Made by a program: the position numbers and the translations under genes | The notes under the pieces: model-generated | Told to the model about the DNA's origin: nothing | The model's input: only the letters and a program-made list of their open reading frames with translations | Database searches by the model: none | DNA from: JBGMEA01 sp964444065 | GTDB lineage: Bacteria; Bacillota; Clostridia; Eubacteriales; Anaerofustaceae | Assembly: GCA_964444065.1 (NCBI GenBank) | Contig: CAYUFL010000004.1 | Location: 1 to 64,000, forward strand | Direction of reading: 5' to 3' | DNA: 64,000 nucleotides | Shown here: one piece after another, positions 57,350 through 64,000 of the stretch | How the letters are laid out: every line of letters starts with the position of its first letter | How positions within the stretch are numbered: position 1 is the stretch's first letter

Positions 57350-59986
57350 ATGAAAGAGCTCAATAAAATTTATGAACCGAATGAAGTCGAAAGCAGAATT
57401 TACGAAATGTGGGAAAGCGGAGGGTATTTCAAACCCGAAGTGCATCCCGACGGAAAACCATATACCATCGTCATGCCGCCTCCCAATATAACGGGGCAGC
57501 TGCATATCGGGCACGCGTTCGACGGTACATATCAGGATATTCTGACACGTTACAAGCGCATGCAGGGGTTCAGCGCGCTTTGGCTGCCGGGCGAAGACCA
57601 CGCAAGCATTGCAACCGAAGTGAAGGTTGTGGAAAAGATACGTGCGGAAGAAGGCAAGACAAAGCAACAGATCGGGCGCGAAGCATTTCTTTCGCGGGCA
57701 TGGGAGTGGTCCGATCATTATCGCGCGCGCATTGCAAAACAATTTCGTAAACTCGGTTCATCCTGCGACTGGAGCCGCGAACGGTTCACTATGGACGAAG
57801 GCTGTTCGGAAGCAGTCAAGGAAGCATTTCTAAAAATGTACAGCGACGGACTGATCTATCGCGCAAACCGCATTATTAACTGGTGCCCCGATTGCAAAAC
57901 GGCACTGAGCGATGCGGAAGTGGAATATGAAGAGCATGGCGGCAATCTGTGGCATATCAAATATCCGATCAAGGACAGTAACGAGTTTGTGATCGTTGCG
58001 ACGACACGTCCCGAAACGATGCTCGGGGATACGGCGGTGGCTGTGAATCCGACCGATGAACGGTATCTGCATCTGATCGGAAAAACTGCTATTCTGCCTT
58101 TGCTCAACCGTGAGATCCCGATTATCGCGGATGATTATGTGGAAAAAGATTTCGGAACGGGCTGCGTGAAAATTACACCGTGCCACGACCCGAATGACTT
58201 CGAAGTGGGCGTGCGGCACAATCTGGAACAGATACGCGTCATGAATGATGATGCGACCATCAATGCTTTCGGCGGAACATACGAAGGGCTTGACCGCTGT
58301 AGCGCGAGAAAGCAGATCGTATCCGATCTGGAAGCGCTCGGGCTGCTTGATAAGATCGAAGCGATCCAACACAACGTGGGCGCCTGCTATCGTTGCAGTA
58401 CCGTCGTAGAACCGATTACCTCCATGCAGTGGTTCGTCAAAATGCAGCCGCTCGCAGATCCGGCAATTGATGTCGTGAAAAACGGAGAGGTGCAGTTTGT
58501 GCCCGACCGTTATAAAAAAATATATTTCAACTGGATGGAAAACATCCGTGATTGGTGCATCTCGCGCCAGCTGTGGTGGGGACACCGCATTCCCGCTTAT
58601 TACTGTCAGGAATGCGGAGAAACTGTGGTTTCCAAAACAATGCCCGAAACCTGCCCGAAATGCGGACAACATACATTCAAGCAGGACGAAGATGTGCTCG
58701 ATACCTGGTTTTCTTCCGCGCTGTGGCCGTTCTCGACGCTTGGCTGGCCTGAAAAAACAGCGGACTTTGAAAAATATTATCCGAATGATGTGCTTGTAAC
58801 TGCTTTTGACATCATCTTTTTCTGGGTGGCGCGCATGATTTTCTCCGGACTTTATCAGGCAGGCAGCGCTCCGTTCCATCATGTCTGCATTCACGGACTG
58901 GTTCGCGACGAGCTTGGCAGAAAAATGAGCAAATCTCTCGGCAACGGAGTCGATCCGCTCGATATCATCGAAAAATACGGTGCCGACGCGCTTCGTTTTA
59001 CGCTGATTACAGGGAATTCTGCCGGAAACGACACCAGATGGCATGAAACGAAAGTGCAGTCAAGCCGAAATTTCGCGAACAAAATCAACAATGCGGCGCG
59101 CTTTATCCTGATGAATTTGGAAGATTTTGATCCGAAAAGCACCATTGAGCGGAATGATCTGATCAATCTGGATAAATGGATTATCTCCCGTACCAATGAG
59201 ATCGCCGCCGAAGTAACCGCGAATCTCGATAAATACGAACTCGGCATCGCGCTCGAAAAGCTGTATAACTTCATCTGGACGGAATTTTGCGACTGGTATA
59301 TCGAATTCGTGAAACCGAGATTGTATGCGGAGGATGCGACAGCAAAACACGCCGCGCAGTGGACACTGTATCATACATTTACCGATATCCTTAAACTGCT
59401 TCATCCGTTCATGCCGTTTATTACAGAGGAAATCTATTCCCATATTGCAGATGACGAAAAACCGCTGATCGTGGCGCGGTGGCCTGTGTATACTGAAGAA
59501 AATAATTATTCGACCGACCAAATGCAGGTGGATGCCATCGTCGAGGGTATCCGCGGCATCCGTAACGCACGTGCGGAGATGAATATACCGCCCTCCAAAA
59601 AAGCCACGCTGTACATTCAGCCGACGGAGGGGTCTGCATCCATCTACGAAGGCAATGAAGATATCTTTATGAAACTGGCTTCGGCGAGCGATGTGGAAAT
59701 CATGAAAACGCAGACCGAAATCGAGAACGCACTCAGCATTGTGACGAACAATGCGAAATTCTTCATTCCTATGGGGGAACTCATCGACAGAGAAAAAGAA
59801 ATTGCCCGTCTGCAAAAAGAAGAGCAGAAGATTCTTACGGAGATTGAAAGACTGAACGGCAAACTGCAGAACCCGAACTTCCTTGCCAAAGCACCGGAAA
59901 AGCTGGTTGCCGAAGAAAAAGAAAAGATGACGAAAAACGAAGCACTGCTTGCAGAGATTCGCGAAAGTATCGTGAAACTGGGATAA
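57350..59986 (+). CDS. valS: Valyl-tRNA synthetase
   Basis: The 878-residue class I synthetase has PPPNITGQLHIGHA (HIGH at 52-55), an editing domain with ATTRPETMLGDTAVAVNP, KMSKS at 525-529, the anticodon-binding domain and a C-terminal coiled coil (EKEIARLQKEEQKILTEIERLNGKL). Length is typical of bacterial ValRS. ATG 57350 was chosen because family similarity begins there and AAAGGCAGG precedes it; the frame is open upstream only because it reads through the T-box leader. Confidence 0.98.
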   Translation: MKELNKIYEPNEVESRIYEMWESGGYFKPEVHPDGKPYTIVMPPPNITGQLHIGHAFDGTYQDILTRYKRMQGFSALWLPGEDHASIATEVKVVEKIRAEEGKTKQQIGREAFLSRAWEWSDHYRARIAKQFRKLGSSCDWSRERFTMDEGCSEAVKEAFLKMYSDGLIYRANRIINWCPDCKTALSDAEVEYEEHGGNLWHIKYPIKDSNEFVIVATTRPETMLGDTAVAVNPTDERYLHLIGKTAILPLLNREIPIIADDYVEKDFGTGCVKITPCHDPNDFEVGVRHNLEQIRVMNDDATINAFGGTYEGLDRCSARKQIVSDLEALGLLDKIEAIQHNVGACYRCSTVVEPITSMQWFVKMQPLADPAIDVVKNGEVQFVPDRYKKIYFNWMENIRDWCISRQLWWGHRIPAYYCQECGETVVSKTMPETCPKCGQHTFKQDEDVLDTWFSSALWPFSTLGWPEKTADFEKYYPNDVLVTAFDIIFFWVARMIFSGLYQAGSAPFHHVCIHGLVRDELGRKMSKSLGNGVDPLDIIEKYGADALRFTLITGNSAGNDTRWHETKVQSSRNFANKINNAARFILMNLEDFDPKSTIERNDLINLDKWIISRTNEIAAEVTANLDKYELGIALEKLYNFIWTEFCDWYIEFVKPRLYAEDATAKHAAQWTLYHTFTDILKLLHPFMPFITEEIYSHIADDEKPLIVARWPVYTEENNYSTDQMQVDAIVEGIRGIRNARAEMNIPPSKKATLYIQPTEGSASIYEGNEDIFMKLASASDVEIMKTQTEIENALSIVTNNAKFFIPMGELIDREKEIARLQKEEQKILTEIERLNGKLQNPNFLAKAPEKLVAEEKEKMTKNEALLAEIRESIVKLG

Positions 59987-60054
59987 TGGATTCCGTTTTG
60001 TCAGACATGCGATCACTTGTCTGATCGATTCGAAAGTATAAAATAATAAACCGA

Positions 60055-60090
60055 AAAACGCGGGAAGGGCTTATCTGCCGTCCCGTTTTG
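60055..60090 (+). terminator. Probable terminator after valS
   Basis: A CGGGA/TCCCG stem with an imperfect extension (about 60055-60088) is followed by TTTTG. A second hairpin TCAGACA/TGTCTGA (60001-60024) lies just before it. Confidence 0.6.
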
Positions 60091-60197
60091 ATGTGCAATT
60101 TGTTATTTTTCTGCAACATATCGGTATGGTTTTTTATCTTATTGTGATATGATAAACCCAAAATTGATAAGAGACTCCGTTTGGAAGGGTTGGATTT

Positions 60198-60968
60198 ATG
60201 ATATTTTATTTTTCAGGCACAGGCAATTCGCTGTATGCCGCAAAGAAAATCGCGCAGGAACAGGATCTGCAACTGGTCAGTATTGCGGAAGAACTGTTAA
60301 AAGAAAACAACGATTTTATATATGAATGCAAAGAAGACGAACCTGTCGGATTTGTATATCCCATCTACGCATGGGGACCGCCGCAAATCGTGATTGACTT
60401 TATTTCCAAGATGACGCTGAGCGGCGGCAAACCATATTTGTTCGCGCTGAGCACCTGCGGAGACGAGGAAGGGATGTCAACCGAGTTGATCCTGAAGCAG
60501 GCGCTTGCCGCAAAAGAGTTTACACTTGACAGTGCATTTACCATCCGCATGCCGAACAATTACGTCATCGGCTTTGATCCCGATCCGAAAACAATCGAAG
60601 AAATCAAATTATCCGACGCGGAACGCGCCATGTTGCGTATCAATTCGGTCATCAGCCACAAAGACAGAGGCGTGTTTGATCTGCTTCCGGGTTCCTCTCC
60701 GAAACTGAAATCAAAGCTGATCCATCCGCTGTTTGTACGGTTTGCTTCGGCTACGAAAAAATTCAGCGCGACCGACGCCTGCACAGCCTGCGGACTGTGC
60801 GAAGAAATCTGCCCTGTCAAAGCGATCAAAGTGGACGGGAAACCAAAATGGGTCAAGAAGAAATGCACGCAGTGTCTTGCCTGCATCAACCGATGTCCTG
60901 TAGCTGCCATCCAGCACGGACCCAAAACGGAAATGCGCGGGCGATATGTGCATCCGGATTTGAAATAA
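60198..60968 (+). CDS. EFR1-family flavodoxin/ferredoxin protein
   Basis: The 256-residue protein has an N-terminal flavodoxin-like domain with FMN-phosphate loop FSGTGNS (5-11) and VYPIYAWGPPQIV, then a C-terminal bacterial 2x[4Fe-4S] ferredoxin with Cys195, 198, 201, 205 and Cys223, 226, 229, 233. Such fusions move electrons between flavin and iron-sulfur centres in anaerobes; the partners are unknown. ATG follows TTGGAAGGGTTGGATTT. It is a single gene between terminators. Confidence 0.92.
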   Translation: MIFYFSGTGNSLYAAKKIAQEQDLQLVSIAEELLKENNDFIYECKEDEPVGFVYPIYAWGPPQIVIDFISKMTLSGGKPYLFALSTCGDEEGMSTELILKQALAAKEFTLDSAFTIRMPNNYVIGFDPDPKTIEEIKLSDAERAMLRINSVISHKDRGVFDLLPGSSPKLKSKLIHPLFVRFASATKKFSATDACTACGLCEEICPVKAIKVDGKPKWVKKKCTQCLACINRCPVAAIQHGPKTEMRGRYVHPDLK

Positions 60969-60973
60969 CAAGA

Positions 60974-60999
60974 AGCACCCGGATTTCGGGTGTTTTTTT
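60974..60999 (+). terminator. Intrinsic terminator after the EFR1 gene
   Basis: CACCCG (60976-60981) pairs with CGGGTG (60987-60992), followed by seven T. Confidence 0.88.
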
Positions 61000-61082
61000 G
61001 ATAGAGATGCAGAAGTGCGTTGCCTTGATGCTCGGATTTATTGTATACTTGTGTATATAATCATTCCATAAGGAGTCACTGA

Positions 61083-61445
61083 ATGATCAATTCAAACGAT
61101 TATTATCCGCAGCCGATTCAATGGGGTAAAATTATTGCCGGATTGATTTTATTTTTCCCGATCGGATTTTATTTCATATGCGATGAATACCGTAAAAAAC
61201 GAAGTCTTTGGGAATACGGAAGCGTATTGAAAAAGCTTGCATGGGTTTTTGTAGGTTTTGCCGGTCTTACCGCTCTCATGCTTACCTTTTTCCCGCTGGC
61301 ATACGCAGACGGTACAGTGATGATCGGTTGGCAGAAGGAAATCCTGAAATTTGCTTGCGCGCTTGTCTATATCGGTATCGGGGCTGCCTTTTATTTTTCC
61401 GGCGTGAAGAAAATGAAGATGGCAGAATCCCGGACGGAACGTTGA
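61083..61445 (+). CDS. Small membrane protein of unknown function
   Basis: The 120-residue protein has three hydrophobic segments (about 15-33, 50-72 and 88-106) joined by short charged loops, ending in a lysine/arginine tail. No named family comes to mind. ATG 61083 follows AAGGAGTCACTGA, and a TATAAT at about 61056 supports expression. The YjjG-like gene begins 133 bases after its stop. Confidence 0.65.
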   Translation: MINSNDYYPQPIQWGKIIAGLILFFPIGFYFICDEYRKKRSLWEYGSVLKKLAWVFVGFAGLTALMLTFFPLAYADGTVMIGWQKEILKFACALVYIGIGAAFYFSGVKKMKMAESRTER

Positions 61446-61578
61446 TTGAAGGGGCTGGGCAGGTTTTCATATGTTTGTCGGAATCACAGTTGATTGGACT
61501 GAAACGCGAACGCAGTATCATCATTTGATATCAAACGGTTGATACGCGCATGACTGCTCCGAGCACGAAAGGAACACG

Positions 61579-62265
61579 ATGAAATACGATGTCATTTTTT
61601 TTGATGCGGACGATACGCTTTTTGACTTTCAGCAGTCGGAAGCGGTTGCTTATCGCAATGCCATGCAGGCTTTTCGTCTGCCGTATGCAGGGACAGAACA
61701 TTATAATATTTACAGGGATCTCAACCATGCCATCTGGCAAGAATTCGAGGAGGGCAAAATCAGTCAGCCCGTCCTTAAAACCGAGCGGTTTCGTCGGCTT
61801 GCCGCGCGTCTCGGTGCCTCGTTTGATGCGGGGGCATTCGCAAAAGAATTTATGTATCAGCTCTCGCTTGCCTCGATTCTTTACGATGAAACACTGCCTT
61901 TGGTGTCTCGTCTGAAACAGCATGCAAAACTGCTGATTGTGACAAACGGACTGAGAGACGTGCAGGATCTTCGGGTTCGCGGTTCTGTGCTGGCGGATTC
62001 TCTGAGCGGCGTGATTATCTCTGAGGAAGCAGGCGTGGCGAAGCCGGATCCTGCCATTTTCGAGCTTGCCGCGCTCGCGGCGGGAGAATCGGACAAATCG
62101 AAAATGCTGATGGTAGGAGACGGGCTGAAGACGGATATTCTGGGAGGAATCAATTACGGGATCGATACCTGTTGGTTCAATCCCAAGAAAGCCGAGAATA
62201 ACAGCGGGATTGTGCCGACCTACGAAATCGGCGAACTGAAAACAATTACCGAAATCGTGAAATAA
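61579..62265 (+). CDS. HAD-superfamily phosphatase (YjjG-like)
   Basis: The 228-residue protein has all four HAD motifs: FFDADDTLF (nucleophile Asp9, acid Asp11), IVTNG, AGVAKPDP with the lysine, and MVGDGLKTDILGG with the metal-binding aspartates. The cap and the sequence NLNHAIWQEFEEGKIS-like layout resemble YjjG, a nucleotidase that dephosphorylates non-canonical pyrimidine nucleotides. Exact substrate not proven. ATG follows GAAAGGAACACG. A terminator follows. Confidence 0.88.
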   Translation: MKYDVIFFDADDTLFDFQQSEAVAYRNAMQAFRLPYAGTEHYNIYRDLNHAIWQEFEEGKISQPVLKTERFRRLAARLGASFDAGAFAKEFMYQLSLASILYDETLPLVSRLKQHAKLLIVTNGLRDVQDLRVRGSVLADSLSGVIISEEAGVAKPDPAIFELAALAAGESDKSKMLMVGDGLKTDILGGINYGIDTCWFNPKKAENNSGIVPTYEIGELKTITEIVK

Positions 62266-62266
62266 G

Positions 62267-62305
62267 AAACACGCATATGATAATCAATATGCGTGTTTAC
62301 TTTTT
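62267..62305. terminator. Terminator between the HAD and diguanylate cyclase genes
   Basis: AAACACGCATAT (62267-62278) pairs with ATATGCGTGTTT (62287-62298), with T-run following, suitable for both convergent genes. Confidence 0.85.
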
Positions 62306-62344
62306 TTACATTCACCTTTTTGGTTGCCGCGTGCATATCACATT

Positions 62345-63238
62345 TTAATATTCGACACGGTTTCTGCCATTCGCTTTTGCTTCGTACATTTTTTTGTCGG
62401 CGATTGCAATCAAATCTTCGATGTTTTGGGTGCGGTCGGCTTTTACGCAGCAGATCCCGAAGCTTGCTGTGATGTGAAGTTGATTCCCGTTGCAGTTCCA
62501 TTCGCCTGCCTCCACTGCCGCACGCATCATTTCTGCAATTTCCTTGGCTGTTTCAAGATAAGCACCGGGAAGGCAAATCAGAAATTCTTCTCCGCCGTAA
62601 CGCGCAACCCAGTCGCTGTTGCGCTTGATGCAGCTGTTTAAGGTCTGTGCAACATGCTTGAGCATGCAGTCGCCGCTGAGGTGCCCGTAAGTGTCATTGA
62701 TATTTTTAAATAGATCCAGATCTACCATGATCACTGCGATGTATTCCGAAAGCAGTGCACAGTTAATTAAGTCCACCGGCAGCTTTTCGTCGATATAGCG
62801 ACGGTTATATATTCCTGTCAGTGCGTCTTTAGAAGAGAGCTGATTCATATGGTCGATCAGAGCATGCAGCTCTGCCAATTGGCGCTCGTTTTCTGTGTTG
62901 ATTCCGACAGACATACTTTGCGTGGTTTCTTTTAGAATTTCCAGCACAACGATTCTGTCAGGCAGATTGATCGGGATTGCAATGATCAAATAGGTTTTTT
63001 CTTCCAAATACTCGATTTTGATATATGTCTTTCTGTCATGATACGCGCGGATCGATATGCAGTTGTCGCAGACGCGATTATTTTTCCAGAAATCAAAACA
63101 ATGCAGTTCGGGATTGGTGACTTCTCCGTTTTCGAACTGAATGACATTTTTATTGATCGGGTCGACAAATCGGACGATATCGCAAATTTCATCCAATACG
63201 TTCAGGTCATTCATCAATATTCGTTTATCGTCTTCCAT
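62345..63238 (-). CDS. Soluble diguanylate cyclase with an N-terminal Cys-containing sensor
   Basis: The 297-residue protein has an N-terminal PAS-like domain (about 1-105) with Cys47, Cys57 and Cys60 in CFDFWKNNRVCDNC, a short linking helix, and a GGDEF domain with GGEEF (215-219), DLDLFKNINDTYGH and an RxxD inhibition site (Arg206, Asp209). The three cysteines suggest a metal, haem or redox sensor; this is inference. No membrane segment is seen. It would make cyclic di-GMP in the cytosol. Confidence 0.9.
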   Translation of the reverse strand: MEDDKRILMNDLNVLDEICDIVRFVDPINKNVIQFENGEVTNPELHCFDFWKNNRVCDNCISIRAYHDRKTYIKIEYLEEKTYLIIAIPINLPDRIVVLEILKETTQSMSVGINTENERQLAELHALIDHMNQLSSKDALTGIYNRRYIDEKLPVDLINCALLSEYIAVIMVDLDLFKNINDTYGHLSGDCMLKHVAQTLNSCIKRNSDWVARYGGEEFLICLPGAYLETAKEIAEMMRAAVEAGEWNCNGNQLHITASFGICCVKADRTQNIEDLIAIADKKMYEAKANGRNRVEY

Positions 63239-63377
63239 TTTGCCTCATCTTCCGCATGAATACGGAGTATTGTTTGATCATGCAGCTTATTTTTTAGATT
63301 CATTATAGCGACAACAAACTCGGTTTGTCAAATGAATTATACATTTTTTAAAAATCGAGGCGAGCCGTCCTGTTGTT

Positions 63378-63402
63378 AAAAAAAGAGTGCCTGCGGCACT
63401 CC
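63378..63402 (-). terminator. Terminator of the acyl-CoA ligase gene
   Basis: On the minus strand GAGTGCC and GGCACTC (complements of 63395-63401 and 63385-63391) form a 7-bp stem with a 3-base loop, followed by seven T. Confidence 0.88.
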
Positions 63403-63414
63403 TGTACACAGTGA

Positions 63415-64000
63415 TTATGCGGTTTCGATTTTGGCGGCACTTGCCAATCCAAGTTGTTCAATGGCATCTTCGCGCATCTTGAATTTCTGTATTTTTCCGC
63501 TTGCCGTCATCGGAAAAGATGTTACGAATGCAACATATTGCGGGATTTTGTGTTTGGCGACATTCTCTTTCACGAACTCTTTGACTTCTTCTTCCGTCAG
63601 CAGCGCATCTTCAATTGCGATAATGCATGCCATGACGACTTCGCCGTAGCGTTCGTCCGGCACACCGATCACCTGCACGTCTCTGATCTGCGGATGGGTA
63701 TAAAGCAGTTCTTCCAGTTCTTTCGGGTAAATATTCTCTCCGCCGCGGATGATCATGTCTTTGATTCTGCCCGTGATATGGTAATATCCGTCGTCATCCT
63801 GCATGGCAAGATCGCCCGTATGCAGCCAACCTTCGGCGTCAATGGCAAGAGCTGTGGCTTCCGGCATGTTGTAGTAACCCTTCATGATGTTGTATCCGCG
63901 TGCCACAAATTCTCCCGGTGTGTTTCGCGGAAGTTCTTTGTTTGTCTCCGGATCCACGATGCGGCATTCAATGTGAGGAAGTGCCCGTCCGACGGTTTTA
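63415..64000 (-). CDS. AMP-dependent acyl-CoA ligase, C-terminal part (runs off the window)
   Basis: About 195 C-terminal residues of an acyl-adenylate-forming enzyme. It has GRALPHIECRIVDPETNKELP, PGEFVARGYNIMKGYYNMPEAT, the hinge motif WLHTGDLAMQDDDGYYHITGRIKDMIIRGGENIYPKELEE, and the catalytic lysine in MTASGKIQK. The pattern is of medium/long-chain fatty acid or aryl-CoA ligases. The start codon and N-terminal AMP-binding loop are beyond the window. It is followed by a strong terminator. Confidence 0.92.
   Translation of the reverse strand, partial: KTVGRALPHIECRIVDPETNKELPRNTPGEFVARGYNIMKGYYNMPEATALAIDAEGWLHTGDLAMQDDDGYYHITGRIKDMIIRGGENIYPKELEELLYTHPQIRDVQVIGVPDERYGEVVMACIIAIEDALLTEEEVKEFVKENVAKHKIPQYVAFVTSFPMTASGKIQKFKMREDAIEQLGLASAAKIETA

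Noticed and set aside
57830..59044. 404-codon antisense frame inside valS
   Set aside because: Shadow of valS; its histidine/arginine-rich content has no family resemblance.
1..64000. tRNA, rRNA, prophage or intact transposon
   Set aside because: None recognised by eye in any intergenic region; a covariance-model scan would be needed to exclude small RNAs.

Overview
The window looks like the chromosome of an anaerobic Bacillota (Firmicutes), most likely a Clostridia-type organism. The pointers are rubrerythrin, an EFR1-type flavodoxin/ferredoxin, AddAB instead of RecBCD, a T-box leader on valS, a ThiT thiamine importer under a TPP riboswitch, DegV, DUF1836 and DUF1848 proteins, strong AGGAGG ribosome sites and many intrinsic terminators. 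Base composition is middling except in one clearly AT-rich block (about 46.8-48.6 kb). No rRNA, tRNA, CRISPR array or intact transposon was seen. A run of 10 N at 45953-45962 is an assembly gap, so linkage across it is not proven.

Layout. 0-1.3 kb: two ferritin-like oxidative-stress proteins, then 0.7 kb of gene-poor DNA with a decayed ORF and direct repeats resembling an insertion-sequence end. 1.3-8.4 kb: a membrane diguanylate cyclase, an ArsC/Spx-like protein, a cation/proton antiporter, an autoregulated TetR with an alpha/beta hydrolase, two GNAT acetyltransferases, a GyrI-like protein and a CrtO-type acyltransferase. 8.5-15.4 kb: YtxH-like protein, rsgA behind an unusual structured leader, CheX, a metallophosphoesterase, a NERD protein, and a QueG-like Fe-S protein coupled to an ABC-type ATPase. 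15.5-19.0 kb: a GuaB of the type known from Tritrichomonas foetus, and an AbiE-type toxin-antitoxin pair with a palindromic operator. 19-24.5 kb: thiT with TPP riboswitch, yeiH with divergent LysR, an ArAE-like membrane protein, DUF1848 and uppP.

24.6-29.7 kb: a transporter/UroD-like methyltransferase/MFS run opposed by a TetR regulator, probably one inducible uptake and conversion cluster. 29.7-45 kb: DegV, SGNH hydrolase, DUF1836, murI, addB-addA, a DUF4097-like surface protein, an M20 peptidase, lplA and a second QueG-like protein. 45.3-50.3 kb: ccdA cut by the gap, a VTT membrane protein, an AT-rich AAA ATPase plus TOPRIM-like gene pair that looks like a transferred defence module, then a TlpA-like thioredoxin lipoprotein that would normally partner CcdA, and a protein of unknown function. 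50.4-54.8 kb: a compact four-gene operon (VWA/solute-binding lipoprotein, XpaC, a second solute-binding protein, TelA). 55.4-64 kb: an LCP cell-wall ligase with low-complexity tails, valS with T-box, EFR1, a small membrane protein, a YjjG-like HAD phosphatase, a second diguanylate cyclase and the end of an acyl-CoA ligase gene.

The most novel-looking items are the AT-rich ATPase/TOPRIM-like pair with a perfect 21-bp inverted repeat in front, the rsgA leader with competing helices and a 19-codon ORF, the T. foetus-type GuaB, the VWA/XpaC/TelA operon and the UroD-like transporter cluster.
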